The notes below the pieces were generated by a model. That model ran no database searches, was not told where the DNA came from, and was given only the letters and a program-made list of their open reading frames with translations. 64,000 nt of DNA from Amorphophallus konjac. Its lineage: Eukaryota; Streptophyta; Magnoliopsida; Alismatales; Araceae. Location of the stretch: NCBI GenBank assembly GCA_022559845.1, contig CM040118.1, positions 158,740,331 to 158,804,330 of the forward strand. The letters are read 5' to 3'. Both the position numbers and the translations under genes were made by a program. Below are positions 10,291 to 22,348 of this stretch, piece after piece; the first letter of the stretch is position 1; the number at the start of each line of letters is the position of its first letter.

Positions 10291-11454
10291 TGGCGCCGGG
10301 ATCCCCTTGTCAAGGCCAACAGGCCGCACCGAGAAGCTTGAGCCCCGCGCGCCGGGAGCTCCGCCTACAGTTGAGGCACGCCGGGACGAGCCTGCCGAGA
10401 GGACACCAACGAAGGATATAAAACCCCCTCATTCAAAGAGAACAGAGACAAGACACAGCACACAAGGTGATCGGGGGAGACACACCGAAGAAACCTGCAA
10501 CCTCGTCCACAAGAAGAGAAAGAGAGCTGAAGAAGAAAAGAGGGAAGAGAGAGAGAGATCTCCCAAAAGCTGAGCGAAGGTGGACAACGGGGAGGGAGAG
10601 GAGTCAATGCTCCACCCTCCCCCCCCCCCATTTCTATAGTTCATCTCTTTTTTTTTATTTCGATGGTCTCTCTTCTTTCCTCTTCTGATGTAGCCTGCAA
10701 TGCCGTAGCCGGTTTCACACCAATGCAGTGATGTATTCCCCCTGCTTCCTCATTATGTATCTTACCCAATGAATGTTATCGAATGGATAAATATGGTGGG
10801 CTGCAGTCCATCCCTGCTTTGGTTTCTCTGAAGTTCTCTGCTCATCCCCCGTGTTGTCTGTCTCTTCTTAAGACTCAATAGCATGCTATCCCCCTCCCCA
10901 GGTCGATCGATCGCCTATTTATTCGCCCGTTTCCTGAGTGCTCCTCATGCTTGCTTCCGAGCCAGGGACAGACTATCCCTTGGCCTCTGAAGCAAAGCAT
11001 GGATACATAGCAATCGCCTCTCGGTCTTAGGTGTTGCATTCATGCTCATCGGCTTTGCCGAAGTCATCCCCGGGGTCAGAGATAGTCATCTCTTGGCCCC
11101 CAGATGATGGTGAGTATACTGAAATCATCCTCACGGATCATGAGGAACGCTGGTGACAGAGATACCCTAAACCGCGTTTCCCCCAAATAGCTCTCCGCCT
11201 CCGGCCTTCCCTTTGAAATCCAAGCCAAAGCCAATTGTAGTCTGATGAATTGAGCCCTTTGATTTCATAAGACCCGTCTATCTTGGCCTGAATCACCAGG
11301 AAAACCCCTGGATCCTCAACAAATTCAAGAACAGAGTACCGTAAACCTCTGTTCTTACCCGGCGCCCTCACACCTCTTGGCCCCACATACAGTAAACTGG
11401 ATGAACAGCTCTCAGCGCTATCCTTCAGGCACCGAGAACCGTCTTGGCCTTCTG

Positions 11455-11790
11455 GCCTCCGCGCCGGGAGACCCCCCTTTAACAATTGCCCTTCGCGCCG
11501 GGAGCCTTGCACCTTGGCCGCGCCGGGAAGCTCCCTTGGATGTTTTGCATCGCGCCGGGAAGCCATCCAATGGCTTTCTCCCCTGCGCGCCGGGAACCCC
11601 CCCCCCCTTTTAACAATTGCCCTTCGCGCCGACAACCTCCTCTGGCCATTTGGCCCTTAGCCGAGAGCTTACACCCTGGCCTCTTCCCCGTCGCGCCGGG
11701 AGCTCTCCATGTTGAACCCGCCGAGAACACTCACCTCTGGCATCCTTCTGACGCCAAGAGCCCTAATTACTTGGCCTCCCTGCTAGCGCC
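11455..11790 (+). repeat. GCGCCGGGAG short-motif array in the Tat LTR
   Basis: About ten copies of (C/T)GCGCCGGGA(G/A) spaced 25-45 bp apart. Reverse copies (CTCCCGGCGC) occur in LTR B (14340-14790) and LTR C (47815-48240). Confidence 0.75.
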
Positions 11791-12883
11791 GGGAGCCTAA
11801 CACCTTCACCCTTCTGCCTTGGCGCCGTGAGACCACCTTGGCTTCCCTGCTTGCCTGCGCCGAGAACTCCACTAACGCGAGCTTCCCGGCGCCCCAAATG
11901 GTGCCTTGCAAACAACCCTTCTCGGTGCAGTGGTCTTCATGCCGAGAACCCATGTATCCAGTCAAATCCGAGCCGAGAGGCTGTCCTACCACCCAATGAG
12001 CCTCCAACACTTCTATCAAACTCACCTAGGGATGTTCATGAGTCACCAGAACTGTCCTGAGGATAAAATCAAAGGGAGTCAAACTCCCTTACTTTCCACT
12101 GATCCGTATCGGGTTTATGAGCAACCCCTTTAGCTAAGGTGAGCTCTGCCACTGCACGAGTGTCACCGGCTCCTATAAGGGAAGAATCGAACATTGCCCC
12201 AGGGCATACATGTACAATGTGGGAGGTTCGCTCCCTCCTTTTTCGTGGCTTTCATCCCAGCATTCCGTGGGTGATAGCCTATTCTCCCCTGGGCATAATC
12301 CAGATTGTGGGGAGATGCTGTCGAAATGTCGATAGATATTTTAACCCCGATAAGACCCGGGAGGTGCACATCACACGCCCCTCGTCCGGCTCAATCTTCC
12401 GGGGAATATGTATGCTGCGAGGCCCTTGGCTGGATGAGAAATATTAAAGGGGACATCTCCCCGATGATGGTCCGGATTCCGTCCCGCCATTGTGTGAACG
12501 GTGTCCTATTCCTACCCGGCACGACCCACATAAGAGATGGTCATGTCGGTGTAGTAATCTACTGTGCACTAAATTGTCTGCCCAGAATAACAATATCTTC
12601 AATATCACGCACTGTTATTTTTCTTTTATTACCGCCCCGAGCGGCCTCCTATTTTGGCGTTTAATCAAGGGTTGTCCTTCTTAGGAAGGGCGTAATTAAC
12701 GTCATAGCCTTTATAGTATGGCGGACTTTTGGTCCCGACTCGGACTTCACAATCGACTGACCAAGTCAAGTCGAGCGCATAATAAGAATTGTCACCATGG
12801 TGACTGGCACGCCAATAAATCAATAAATAAATAAATAAAATTAAATAAGATAAAAGGGAAAAAAAATCCTGCGTCCACAAGTC

Positions 12884-12900
12884 TGGCATGCCCGGTGGGA
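12884..12900 (+). other. Primer-site remnant after LTR A
   Basis: TGGCATGCCCGGTGGGA, one change from the E1 and E2 primer sites. The sequence departs from element interior immediately afterwards. Confidence 0.7.
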
Positions 12901-13367
12901 ATGAAGGTGTTAGGCTCCCGGTCTTAAGTGTTGCATTCATGCTCATCGGCTTTGCCGAAGTCATCCCCGGGGCCAGAGACAGTCATTTCTTGGCCCCCAG
13001 ATGATGGTGAGTATACTGAAATCATCCTCACGGATCATGAGGAACGCTGGTGACAAAGATACCCTAAACCGCGTTTCCCCCAAATAGCTCTCCGCCTCCG
13101 GCCTTCCCTTTGAAATCCAAGCCAAAGCCAATTGTAGTCTGATGAATTGAGCCCTTTGATTTCCTAAGGCCCGTCTATCTTGGCCTGAATCACCAGGAAA
13201 ACCCCTGGATCCTCAACAGATTCAAGAACAGAGTACCGTAAACCTCTGTTCTTACCCGACGCCTTCACACCTCTCGGCCCCGCATACAGTAAACTGGATG
13301 AACAGCTCTCGGCGCTATCCTTCAGGCGCCGAGAATTGTCTTGGCCTTCTAGCCTCCGCGCCGGACT
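12901..13367. repeat. Scrambled Tat LTR fragments
   Basis: About 24 bp matching the minus-oriented LTR (as at 14436) is joined to 12925-13364, a plus-oriented copy of LTR A positions about 11026-11466. That in turn joins the end of LTR B. The joints share CGG/CGGT with both partners. Confidence 0.75.
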
Positions 13368-16348
13368 TGTGGACGCGGGATTTTTTTCCCTTTTATCTTA
13401 TTTAATTTTATTTGTTTATTTATTGATTTATTGGCGTGCCAGTCACCATGGTGACAATTTTTATTATGCGCTCGACTTGACTTGGTCAGTCGATTGTGAA
13501 GTCCGAGTCGGGACCAAAAGTCCGCCATACCATAAAGGCTATGACGTTAATTACGCCCTTCCTAAGAAGGACAACCCTTGATTAAACGCCAAAATAGGAG
13601 GCCGCTCGGGGAGGTAATAAAAGAAAAATAACAGTGCGTGATATTGAAGATATTGTTATTCTGGGCAGACAATTTAGTGCACAGTAGATTACTACACCGA
13701 CATGACCATCTCTTATGTGGGTCGTGCCGGGTAGGAATAGGACACCGTTCACGCAATGGCGGGACGGAATCCGGACCATCATCGGGGAGATGTCCCCTTT
13801 CATATTTCTCATCCAGCCAAGGGCCTCGCAGCATACATATTCCTCGGAAGATTGAGCCGGACGAGGGGCGTGTGACGTGCACCTCCCGGGACCTATCGGG
13901 GTTAACATATCTATCGACATTTCGACAGCATCTCCCCACAATCTGGATTATGCCCAGGGGGGAATAGGCTATCACCCACGGAATGCCGGGATGAAAGCCG
14001 TGAAAAAGGAGGGAGCGAACCTCCGACATTGTACATGTATGCCCTGGGGCAATGTTCGATTCTTCCCTTATAGGAGCCGGTGACACTCGTGCAGTGGCAG
14101 AGCTCACCTTAGCTAAAGGGGTTGCTCATAAACCCGATACGGATCAGTGGAAAGTAAGGGAGTCTGACCCCCTTTGATTTTATCCTCGGGACAGTTCTGG
14201 TGACTCATGAACATCCCTAGGTGAGTTTGATAGAAGTGTTGGAGGCTCATTGGGTGGCAGGACAGCCTCTCGGCATGGATTTGACTGGATATATAGGTTC
14301 TCGACATGAAGACCACTGCACCGAGAAGGGTTCTTTGCAAGGCACCATTTGGGGCACCGGGAAGCTGGCGTTAGTGGAGTTCTCGGCGCAGGCAAGCAGG
14401 GAAGCCAAGGGGGTCTCACGGCGCCAAGGCAGAAGGGTGAAGGTGTTAGGCTCCCGGCGCAAGCAAGGAGGCCAAGTAATTAGGGCTCTCGGCGTCAGAA
14501 GGATGCCAGAGGTGAGTGTTCTCGGCGGGTTCAACATGGAGAGCTCCCGGCGCGACGGGGAAGAGGCCAGGATGTAAGCTCTCGGCGCAAGGGCCAAATG
14601 GCCAGAGGAGGTTCCCGGCGCACAGGGGAGAAAGCCATTGGATGGCTTCCCGGTGCGATGCAAAACATCCAAGGGAGCTTCCCGGCGCGGCCAAGGTGCA
14701 AGGCTCCCGGCGCGAAGGGCAATTGTTAAAGGGGGGACTCCCGGCGCGGAGGCCAGAAGTCCAAGACGGTTCTCGGCGCCTGAAGGATAGCGTCGAGAGC
14801 TGTTCATCCAGTTTACTGTATGCGAGGCCGAGAGGTGTGAGGGCGCCGGGTAAGAACAGAGGTTTACGGTACTCTGTTCTTGAATCTGTTGAGGATCCAG
14901 GGGTTTTCATGGTGATTCAGGCCAAGATAGATGGGCCTTAGGAAATCAAAGGGCTCAATTCATCAGACTACAATTGGCTTTGGCTTGGATTTCAATGGGA
15001 AGGTCGGAGACGGAGAGCTATTTAGGGGAAACGCGGTTTAGGGTATCTCTGTCACCAGCGTTCCTCATGATCCGTGAGGATGATTTCAGTATACTCACCA
15101 TCATCTGGGGGCCAAGAGATGACTATCTCTGACCCCGGGGATGACTTCGGCAAAGCCGATGAGCATGAATGCAACACCTAAGACCGAGAGGCGATTGCTA
15201 TGTATCCATGCTTTGCTTCAGAGGCCAAGGGATAGTTTGTCCCTGGCTCAGAAGCAAGCATGAGGAGCACTCAGGAAACGGGCGAATAAACAGGCGATCG
15301 ATCGACCTGGGGAGGGGGATAGCATGCTATTGAGTCTTAAGAAGAGACAGACAACACGGGGGATGAGCATAGAACTTCAGAGAAACCAAAGCAGGGATGG
15401 ACTGCAGCCCACCATATTTATCCATTCGATAACATTCATTAGGTAAGATACATAATGAGGAAGCAGGGGGAATACATCACTGCATCAGTGTGAAACCGGC
15501 TACGGCATTGCAGGCTACATCAGAAGAGGAAAGAAGAGAGACCATCGAAATAAAAAAGAGACGAACTATAGAAATGGGGGGGGGGGGGGAGGGTGGAGCA
15601 TTGACTCCTCTCCCTCCCCGTTGCCCACCTTCACTCAGCTTTTGGGAGATCTCTCTCTCTCTTCCCTCTTTTCTTCTTCAACTCTCTTTCTCTTCTTGTG
15701 GACGAGGTTGCAGGTTTCTTCGGTGTGGCTACCCCGATCACCTTGTGTGCTGTGTCTTTTCTTTTCTCTTTGAATGAGGGGGTTTTATATCCTTCGTTGG
15801 TGTCCTCTCGGCAGGCTCGTCCCGGCGCGCCTCAACTGTAGGCGGAGCTCCCGGTGCGCGGGGCTCAAGCTTCTCAGCGCGGCCTGTTGGCCTTGACAAG
15901 GGGATCCCGACGCCACTTTTATAGGCCCACTTAGGTCTTTTAGACTAGGCCTCTTATTGGTCCTTCAAGTACATCAGCAACCGAAAGGGCCCTCCATTGG
16001 TGACATAGTTTCTATTGAGATCATTCATAGGTTTTCATCAGTCGGTGGACTGGGGTTTCATCGGCATTGCCATCTGAATGACGACAAAGTCGGACATCAT
16101 CTTATCGGTATCATCACCGGAACGGTGACAAGTCCGGACATCAGCTTTAGCCTGGAAAGACTTCAGCCAGGTGACTGCTATTTCATCAGTGCCGTCGTCT
16201 GACTGACAATGGCATCGGACATCAGCTTGGCCGGGAAAAGGCTTCAGCCGGGTAGATGGTTGACAAACTTCGTCATTGATCTTTCACTATTGGTCTGATC
16301 TTCCTTTCAATTCTGTCTCTGCCCTTGCTCATTTTCAAGGTGTCAACA
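13368..16348 (-). repeat. E1 3' LTR (LTR B)
   Basis: On the minus strand it begins TGTTGACACC and ends CGTCCACA. It is nearly identical to LTR C and inverted relative to LTR A. It contains a 13-base G run near 15575 and TAAA/ATTT microsatellite near its 3' end. Open frames such as 13562-14107 and 14247-14807 are not genes. Confidence 0.92.
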
Positions 16349-16364
16349 AATGCCCCCCACCTGC
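16349..16364 (-). other. Polypurine tract (E1)
   Basis: Minus strand GCAGGTGGGGGGCATT directly before the LTR start TGTTGACACC, as expected for the plus-strand primer. Confidence 0.85.
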
Positions 16365-16953
16365 GGGCGGCGTAAGCGCAGAATAAGCGGCACGGGGTCT
16401 GCAGGTGCCTTTCATCATTCGAGGGTATCTTCCTCCATTTCTCTTTGACATTTGTTCTTCAGCTTAATCATTTTGCTGCAACAATATTATGCACATGTAT
16501 CTTTCATTTTCATGTTTTTCATTTCCATATTTTCTGATTTTATTGTCAGCACTTTGGAGCCTTCTTGGCCTTGCCTTGGGCTTCTCGGTGCGAGGTAGGA
16601 CCCTTCTCGGCGCGGGTGCTTCTCGGCGCGACTTGTTGTCTGTGCGGGCTTCTCGGCGCGGCCTTCTCAGCGCGGGCCGTCTCAGCGGGGTTCTCAGCGC
16701 GGAGGTCTTCGGCAGACTTCTGGGCGCGGGCGTCTCAGCGCGCCCCCTTTTCTTCCGGCCGACAGGGGGCTCTCGGCGCACGTTTCTTCGCGTCGAGAAG
16801 TCCCTCTTTTCTTCTTCTTTTTAACCCCCCCAGAGGGCTTTTTACTTCATTTCTTACCTCTACCTTCTCTCTCTTCATCTCGGCGGCAGTGGTGAGCTCC
16901 CCCGAGAGCCTTACTTCATTCTCCCCCACTCTTTTTGACCCGTTCATTCTCGG
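16365..16953 (+). promoter_or_regulatory. Leader/promoter region of the antisense PMD gene, with TTCTCGGCGCG array
   Basis: No coding frame. 16574-16800 holds about eleven copies of (C)TTCTC(G/A)GCGCG at 12-30 bp spacing, related to the CTCCCGGCGC motif of the LTR. It then becomes C/T-rich up to the leader intron. I cannot place a TATA box confidently. Confidence 0.5.
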
Positions 16954-17146
16954 GTAAGTTCATTATTTGGGATTGAGTCCCATTTTATGCTCGGGATCAC
17001 TCCCTCTTGGTGGGTGACTCCCTATTTTTCTTGGGCAGACCCCGGACAAGAGGAGATGCTGCCGGAATTTAATTGGAACTATTTATTTAATCATCACATG
17101 CTCCTTCATCTTTCCGATGCTTATTTTCATCTTTTCTTGATTGCAG
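16954..17146 (+). other. Putative 5'UTR intron of the PMD gene
   Basis: Donor CGG|GTAAGT, acceptor TTTTCTTGATTGCAG, 193 bp. The acceptor lies 8 bp before the chosen ATG. The upstream frame from 16987 would be intronic. Confidence 0.55.
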
Positions 17147-19965
17147 TCACTGACATGGCTTCCGACTCTTCTGCTGCGGCTTCCATGACTGTGGGAGCGA
17201 GTTCATTGGCTCAGCCGGACATATCTCGGGCTTCAGTCAACTGGCTGAATGTGAATAGTCTGAGCTTCGGCTATAACCAGATCGCCACTGTTGACGAGTC
17301 CTCTGATTCCGAGACTGACACAGTGTCGTCTTCCGTAGTCTATTCTTCCACAGAAGGGATTGATTTCAGAAGGGCTGCCGACTACCGTCCGGACCTGCCG
17401 AAGGATCGTCATCTGCTGCCATTTATCCGGACCTTCACCATAGGCGGAATGAGGGATTTCTTGCTTGCTCGGTCTGTGGAAGCGGTAATACTTGCTGACA
17501 GAGATAGCATGAAGGGTTCTGTCTATCACGCCCGAGCTATATATCTCCCGGGTGAGCAGAGGGACTGGAATGCCGTGCTGGGCATTTCTGAATTAGAGCC
17601 GGAGAAGAAGATGCTGACATGGGCTCCAGAGTTTACCCCGGCAAGGTGGGACCATGCAGCCGGTCGCGTCCATCGGGAGAAGCCCAACTTTGGACTTTTT
17701 CTAGTTCCTGTGAAGTGGGGTTACAGGGACGAGCCATTCATTCTGAACTGTCTGGCCGTTCAATTTAAATATCAGCTAGCTGCCGGCTGGTTTGGAGACG
17801 CTAAAGTGACAGACGCCCATCTCTTCGGGGTAGGAGCCATGGAGTTTACATAATTTGTCTTGAAGGAATACGCCCCTTTACTGATTAGAGCTGGGGTATA
17901 TCATAGTGTATTTGCCTCCAGGTTCCGCTATCCCATCTCTCGGGGATTATGTTGCGGCATGCTTGAAGTGTTCTGCCCACAGTTTAATACGTTCTATACA
18001 GCAGAAGGCGAGACTTCTCTCGATCTTTGGACTCTTGCGCAGCTTTCAGGCCTGCCTATAGATGGAGAGCCATACGAGGAGGTCTGTCTAGACGACTCTG
18101 TAAAGGACGCCTCTGATGGAGAGGGCAGATATTCTTTGGGCTACGCATACCGGTACTTGATGAAGGCTTATCGCACCATCTGTCTGGCCTACAGCAGGGG
18201 ATCTTCCAAAGGATATCAACCCCGGGAAAAGAGCAGCAGATTGAGAATCCATGTAGGACAGTAGATACAGTACTTCTTCGGGGGTCCCTTGAAGTATACA
18301 GACTTCCCTTCCGTGGGACCGACTCCTGGTAAGCAGATCAGGGCCCCTCGTTACAAATCGGCATTGCCGGCTTCACTGCGCCGGGCAGGTGTAGACAGCC
18401 CGAACCCAGCAGGGGTTGACCCCATTACTCATTGTGCAGCTTATCTGACCTTCTGGCTGTGCACTTCGCTCTCCCCCAAGGGGACGAGACGACTATCAGA
18501 CCGGAGGCTATATATCCGGCCTGTCAGATGGCCTGGGGGATGAGACTGTCTCTGTGCCCGGTGGCTTTGTGTTTAGTTTACAAATCGTTGGGAGATTTGC
18601 ACAGACATCGGGTTCCCCGTTCCTTACGGACTGTAGGTCCATTTCATTTCTTCAATGCTTGGGTTTGCAGCATTTTCCCCGAGCTGGCCCCGAGAACTTT
18701 ACAGTCAGACACACTGCTCCCTCGGATGATTGAGTTTGCTAGCGCCGAACCCGGTCTTTTCTTAGAGCAGCTGTTTAAGATAAGGGGCAGGTTGACAAGA
18801 GTGCCTGTAGATGCTCCTGGCAGCATTCATTTTTGGAGCTTGGCAGCAGGTTCGGCTCCTTTAGTAGACCCTCAGAGGGAATGCAAAATAGAGGAGGTAG
18901 AAGTTTATGTCCATCCTGTTTCGGGGGCCAATGCCACCCGGCCCATATTAGAACCAGAACTGGTAAGGTGGGCTATGGCTATCCGACCCAGTGTATTGGT
19001 CTTCAGGAAGGGAGGCTTGCTCATTTTGGAGCCCTATTACCCCTTCCGTTTTAGCAGGAACTTTGGCTACGATCAACATATTCCTCCATCCGTTGCTCAG
19101 TTTCCTTTGGACAGCCGTGCCAAGCATGGGTCCTCCATTGCCAGTGACGGTCGGATATGGTGGGATTTCTTTCATCACCGAGAGGGCGTAACTTTCAGGG
19201 TCCCGACCATTTCTAATCGTATTCCCCGTGTCACATCAGAATACATCAAGTGGTGGAATACCCGCACCAATTTTTATAAGGATGGCAGAGGCGCCTTCTG
19301 GGATGTGGCCGAGCGCTCTTTCTTAAAGCGGCAATCAGGGCCTGTGTTTGAAATTGATGAGGTTCATCTGAAAAGGCTCTATTCACACCATCCTAAGGAG
19401 GCGGACACATATATTGCCAGGCGTCGGTCCTTAAAAGAGGAAGGCTCTGAAATACCCACTCTTGTCTTTTCTGAGATCAATGAAGATGTTTTTACAAAGG
19501 ACCTGAGGCAGTTGGGCCACATAGGGAGTATTCATGTGGAGGTGCAGTATCCGTTTCCCCCAGAGGAGCCTCTCCCGACAGCAGCCCCCTGGAGGGGCCC
19601 GGTGGACAGATTTCACCCTTATAGGACGTTTGTGCGGAGGGAAGACCGCACCCAGACGTATTATCAGTACACCTCTTGGCTTTTTGTACTGCTGAATGTT
19701 CACGGGCTGTCAGTGGAGAACCCGATAGCTGGCATTCTGAATAAGCCGCTTTTCATTTCTTTTCATTATGTTGACGGCTGGTGCATGGATTATCTCGGCC
19801 TCTTTCATTGCCTCGACTTCCATGGACATAAAGACTTGGCTGCCTTGACGGAGAAGAGCCAGACCATCGGTGATGTATGCTGGCTTGTGAAGGAGGCTGC
19901 CTCCCGCTCGAAGGAGGTGGCTTATCTGTATTAGCCGCTTTCCACCTTCTATGACGGCCCAGCAG

Positions 19966-20057
19966 GTATGACCCTTCCTGTGCGCTCATGGCGTCTTTCT
20001 TTTATTTTTATGTTTTGCATCTGTTGACTATGACTGCCTTTCTTGTGTCTTGCACAG
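19966..20057 (+). other. PMD gene intron 1 (coding)
   Basis: CAG|GTATGA ... TCTTGCACAG, 92 bp, phase 1. The next exon resumes in frame as DRPDIKRQG. Confidence 0.75.
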
Positions 20058-20354
20058 ATCGACCGGACATAAAACGGCAGGGACTTTACAGGAAGATTAT
20101 TGCTCAAGCTGAGAAGCCTGCTTACTTTGAAATTCCTGCAGCGGCACCTACGACCACTCCCTTGCCTCCGGGCAAGAAGAGGAAGCCTTCTGTGGTGAAA
20201 GCTGCAGTTGTCAAGGCCAAGAGGGCCAAGGTTGTTCGGGTCCAGCAGTCAGCTCCAGTTACGACGGACACCGGAATCCCTCTTCCAGACATCCCCTCTT
20301 TTGACGAGTTCAGGTCTCAGAGGGAGGCTGCCCAGAAACCTGCCGAGAGTGGCG

Positions 20355-20444
20355 GTAAATATCTTGCAGATGCAATCTTCATTATTTTCTTGACTGATCT
20401 TTTAAGGCGTCCTTCGAGACTGAGCTTCTCTTTATCTGATACAG
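20355..20444 (+). other. PMD gene intron 2
   Basis: GCG|GTAAAT ... ATCTGATACAG, 90 bp, phase 1. The downstream exon reads APEQVAVPMER. Confidence 0.7.
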
Positions 20445-20519
20445 CCCCGGAGCAGGTTGCAGTGCCTATGGAAAGGGACACGAGGCTGCCTTCTCCTACC
20501 CCGGCTGGCGAGGAGGAAG

Positions 20520-20586
20520 GTAAATGTGCTTTCTCATCTTTTCTCTTTATACTTTCGTTGTTGTTCTTTTCCATTATATCCCTCAG
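20520..20586 (+). other. PMD gene intron 3
   Basis: AAG|GTAAAT ... TATATCCCTCAG, 67 bp, phase 1. The next exon reads EFPFVEVTVREQ. Confidence 0.7.
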
Positions 20587-21059
20587 AGTTCCCCTTTGTT
20601 GAAGTGACAGTCAGGGAGCAGACTGAGGCCATGATAGCAGCGGGAGAGTCGCCTCAGCCGCAGGAGGGTCACAGGATTCAAACACAACGAAGTCCTATCC
20701 TGGCCAAACGTATAATCACCCGGTCCGCATCCCGGCATGCTCTAGAGGTGACCTCGCAGCATATAGCTAGTGTGGAGGTATCCTCGAGCAGCTCTGAGAC
20801 CGTCCCTGATAATGAGGAGGAAGTGACGTTCAGCGCCAGTGAGGAGGAATTCCTAAAATCAGAAGCCTTGCCCGTATTTGCAAAAGGTCTTCCGCCTTTT
20901 CAGCCTCCTAAGCTGCTGATGCTGTCTTCTGAGGAGGAATTGCAAGAGGAGTTTGCCGGGCTCGATACCGAGGCCGACATAACCCCTCCATTTGTTGCTT
21001 CAACTGCAGAGCTTTCTCCCCTTCTGTCTCATTTTGAGGATATAGACCCCACTTTAAAG

Positions 21060-21142
21060 GTAAGCTACTTCTTTTTTTTTTTTTTGCTGTTCTATTCATT
21101 TTCTTTCATTCATTGATGAGGATCATTCTGCTTTGTCCTCAG
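21060..21142 (+). other. PMD gene intron 4
   Basis: AAG|GTAAGC, then a T-rich stretch, ... TTTGTCCTCAG, 83 bp, phase 0. The next exon reads DPVITSLDAA. Confidence 0.75.
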
Positions 21143-22348
21143 GACCCTGTCATTACCAGCTTAGATGCGGCCACAGTCTCTACGGATGTCTCATCTGCAG
21201 ACTTGGTCATCATCCCTGCTTTACCTTCAACTCTCATGGGAATGTCTGAGGTTATTCGCCCCGTGCCAGTGAGAATACAATCTTCAACGGACTTAACATC
21301 ACTGGATTTGGGATCATCAAGAGAGATTTCCATCCCTGTGAGGGCCTCAGAGTTTAGAGCCGAAGCAGACCCAGCCAGAAGCTCCGCCTTTATACCGGCT
21401 GCCGTAATGTCAATTGCGCCCGAGTCAGCAGTCCCTGCAACAGTGGCTATAGAGACTGGACTTCTGCCTCTACAGGCTAGGGACCCTTCGTCCCCATTAT
21501 CAGAAAAAGCAGCTGAAGATGAAGTCCTTATTCAGAAGACTCATGAAGAGATAGCTCCATCATTTATTGGTTCTCCCTCCGCAGATGTTCAAGCCATAGC
21601 TCCCGAGACAGCGGTAGAGGAGGAGTCTTTAGCTCAGCAGGAGAGCACAGAGAGGGACCAGTCGGTTCTTCCAACAGATTTACCGTCTTCGTCCTCTCAG
21701 CCGGATGTTGCACTGTGGGCAGACATTGACGGCGAGGTGACTTTCGAAGTAGCTCCAGTTCCTTCTCCTGGCTTCGCTTCATCCTAGAGTTTTGTCTGGC
21801 AAAATCTGGACATGCTGCGCCAGCTGGTGGAGTCCCAGCCCAGACTGACTTATCTGCGGCTGAAGGAGATAGCCGAGCGTTTCACTGCTGGTCTACAGGC
21901 GATGGGCTGTCCCATGGAAATATGGGCCCAGCGGGTTCTATTGTTGTTAAAGTTCATACATCGCCGGAACTTCTTGGCACATATTATGTCTGACAGACTG
22001 GCAGCTTTGAAGTTGCAAAGGAAGGAGTGCAAATCTGAGCTGGAGAAGACGAACTCTGTTCTTCAGGAGCGCCAATGTCAACTGCAGTCTCTGGCGCAGC
22101 GGGAGCAGTTCGTGCGCAGCCGGATAACCATCCTGGAGGCTGAGCTGTTTGACCTCCGGGCTGAACTACCGCAGATAACAACTTCTCAGCCGCAGCTTGT
22201 GGAGGAAGTAGCTCTGTTGGAGGGGCAGGTGGCATCCTTTCAGGACGAGTCTGCTCGGCTACAGGAGGAGGAGGCTCGACTTCATGAGCTGGGGGCTGCC
22301 CCGCATGTAGGGCTTCTGGCCTTCGAGGACATATTCCGGCGCCCGTGA

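Larger units (their letters stand above)
9858..12879 (+). repeat. Tat/Ogre-like LTR A (3,022 bp, plus orientation)
   Basis: Begins TGTTGACAGCTTGAAAATGAG and ends GCGTCCACA. It aligns along its length, inverted, with LTR B (13368-16348) and LTR C. It is followed at 12884 by a primer-site copy, so it was a 5' LTR rather than a solo LTR, but its internal region is missing after 12900. Open frames inside it (for example 11138-11635 and 12139-12447) are non-coding. Confidence 0.88.
17155..22348 (+). pseudogene. Antisense plant-mobile-domain (PMD) gene of E1, spliced, decayed
   Basis: ATG at 17155 (MASDSSAAAS). The first exon, to 19965, carries a PMD (aminotransferase-like) domain at roughly residues 80-600, marked by TLAQLSGLPIDGEPYEE near residue 291 and FHFFNAWVCSIFPEL. 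Four introns (19966-20057, 20355-20444, 20520-20586, 21060-21142) join exons in consistent phase. The later exons are Ser/Pro/acidic-rich with a basic NLS-like patch (GKKRKPSVVKAAVVKAKR), ending in a Leu/Glu/Gln-rich coiled coil (about 21980-22300). The model is 1,621 codons including stop. Breaks: TAA 17851, TAG 18262, TAG 19932, TAG 21785, and a 1-nt loss near 18463-18478. All four stops look like CAA/CAG changed by C-to-T. It converges on pol from the opposite strand. PMD proteins occur in plant hosts and in Ty3-Gypsy elements; function here is unknown. Confidence 0.78.

Noticed and set aside
10360..10690. Arg/Glu-rich small ORFs in LTR A
   Set aside because: Purine-rich LTR composition; overlapping frames on both strands look equally 'coding'.
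11138..12684. Open frames of 60-165 codons in LTR A, repeated in LTRs B and C
   Set aside because: They recur on both strands of a GC-rich LTR, keep no domain, and differ by frameshifts between copies; open frame is a by-product of composition.
9858..12879. LTR A as a solo LTR
   Set aside because: Followed by a primer-site copy, and no flanking 5-bp duplication.
13562..14107. 181-codon frame in LTR B
   Set aside because: Lies across LTR sequence without homology to any family I know; the matching LTR A and C stretches are broken differently.
16987..17154. Upstream extension of the PMD reading frame (start at 16987)
   Set aside because: Lies in a good leader intron (GTAAGT ... TTGCAG) ending 8 bp before the ATG at 17155.
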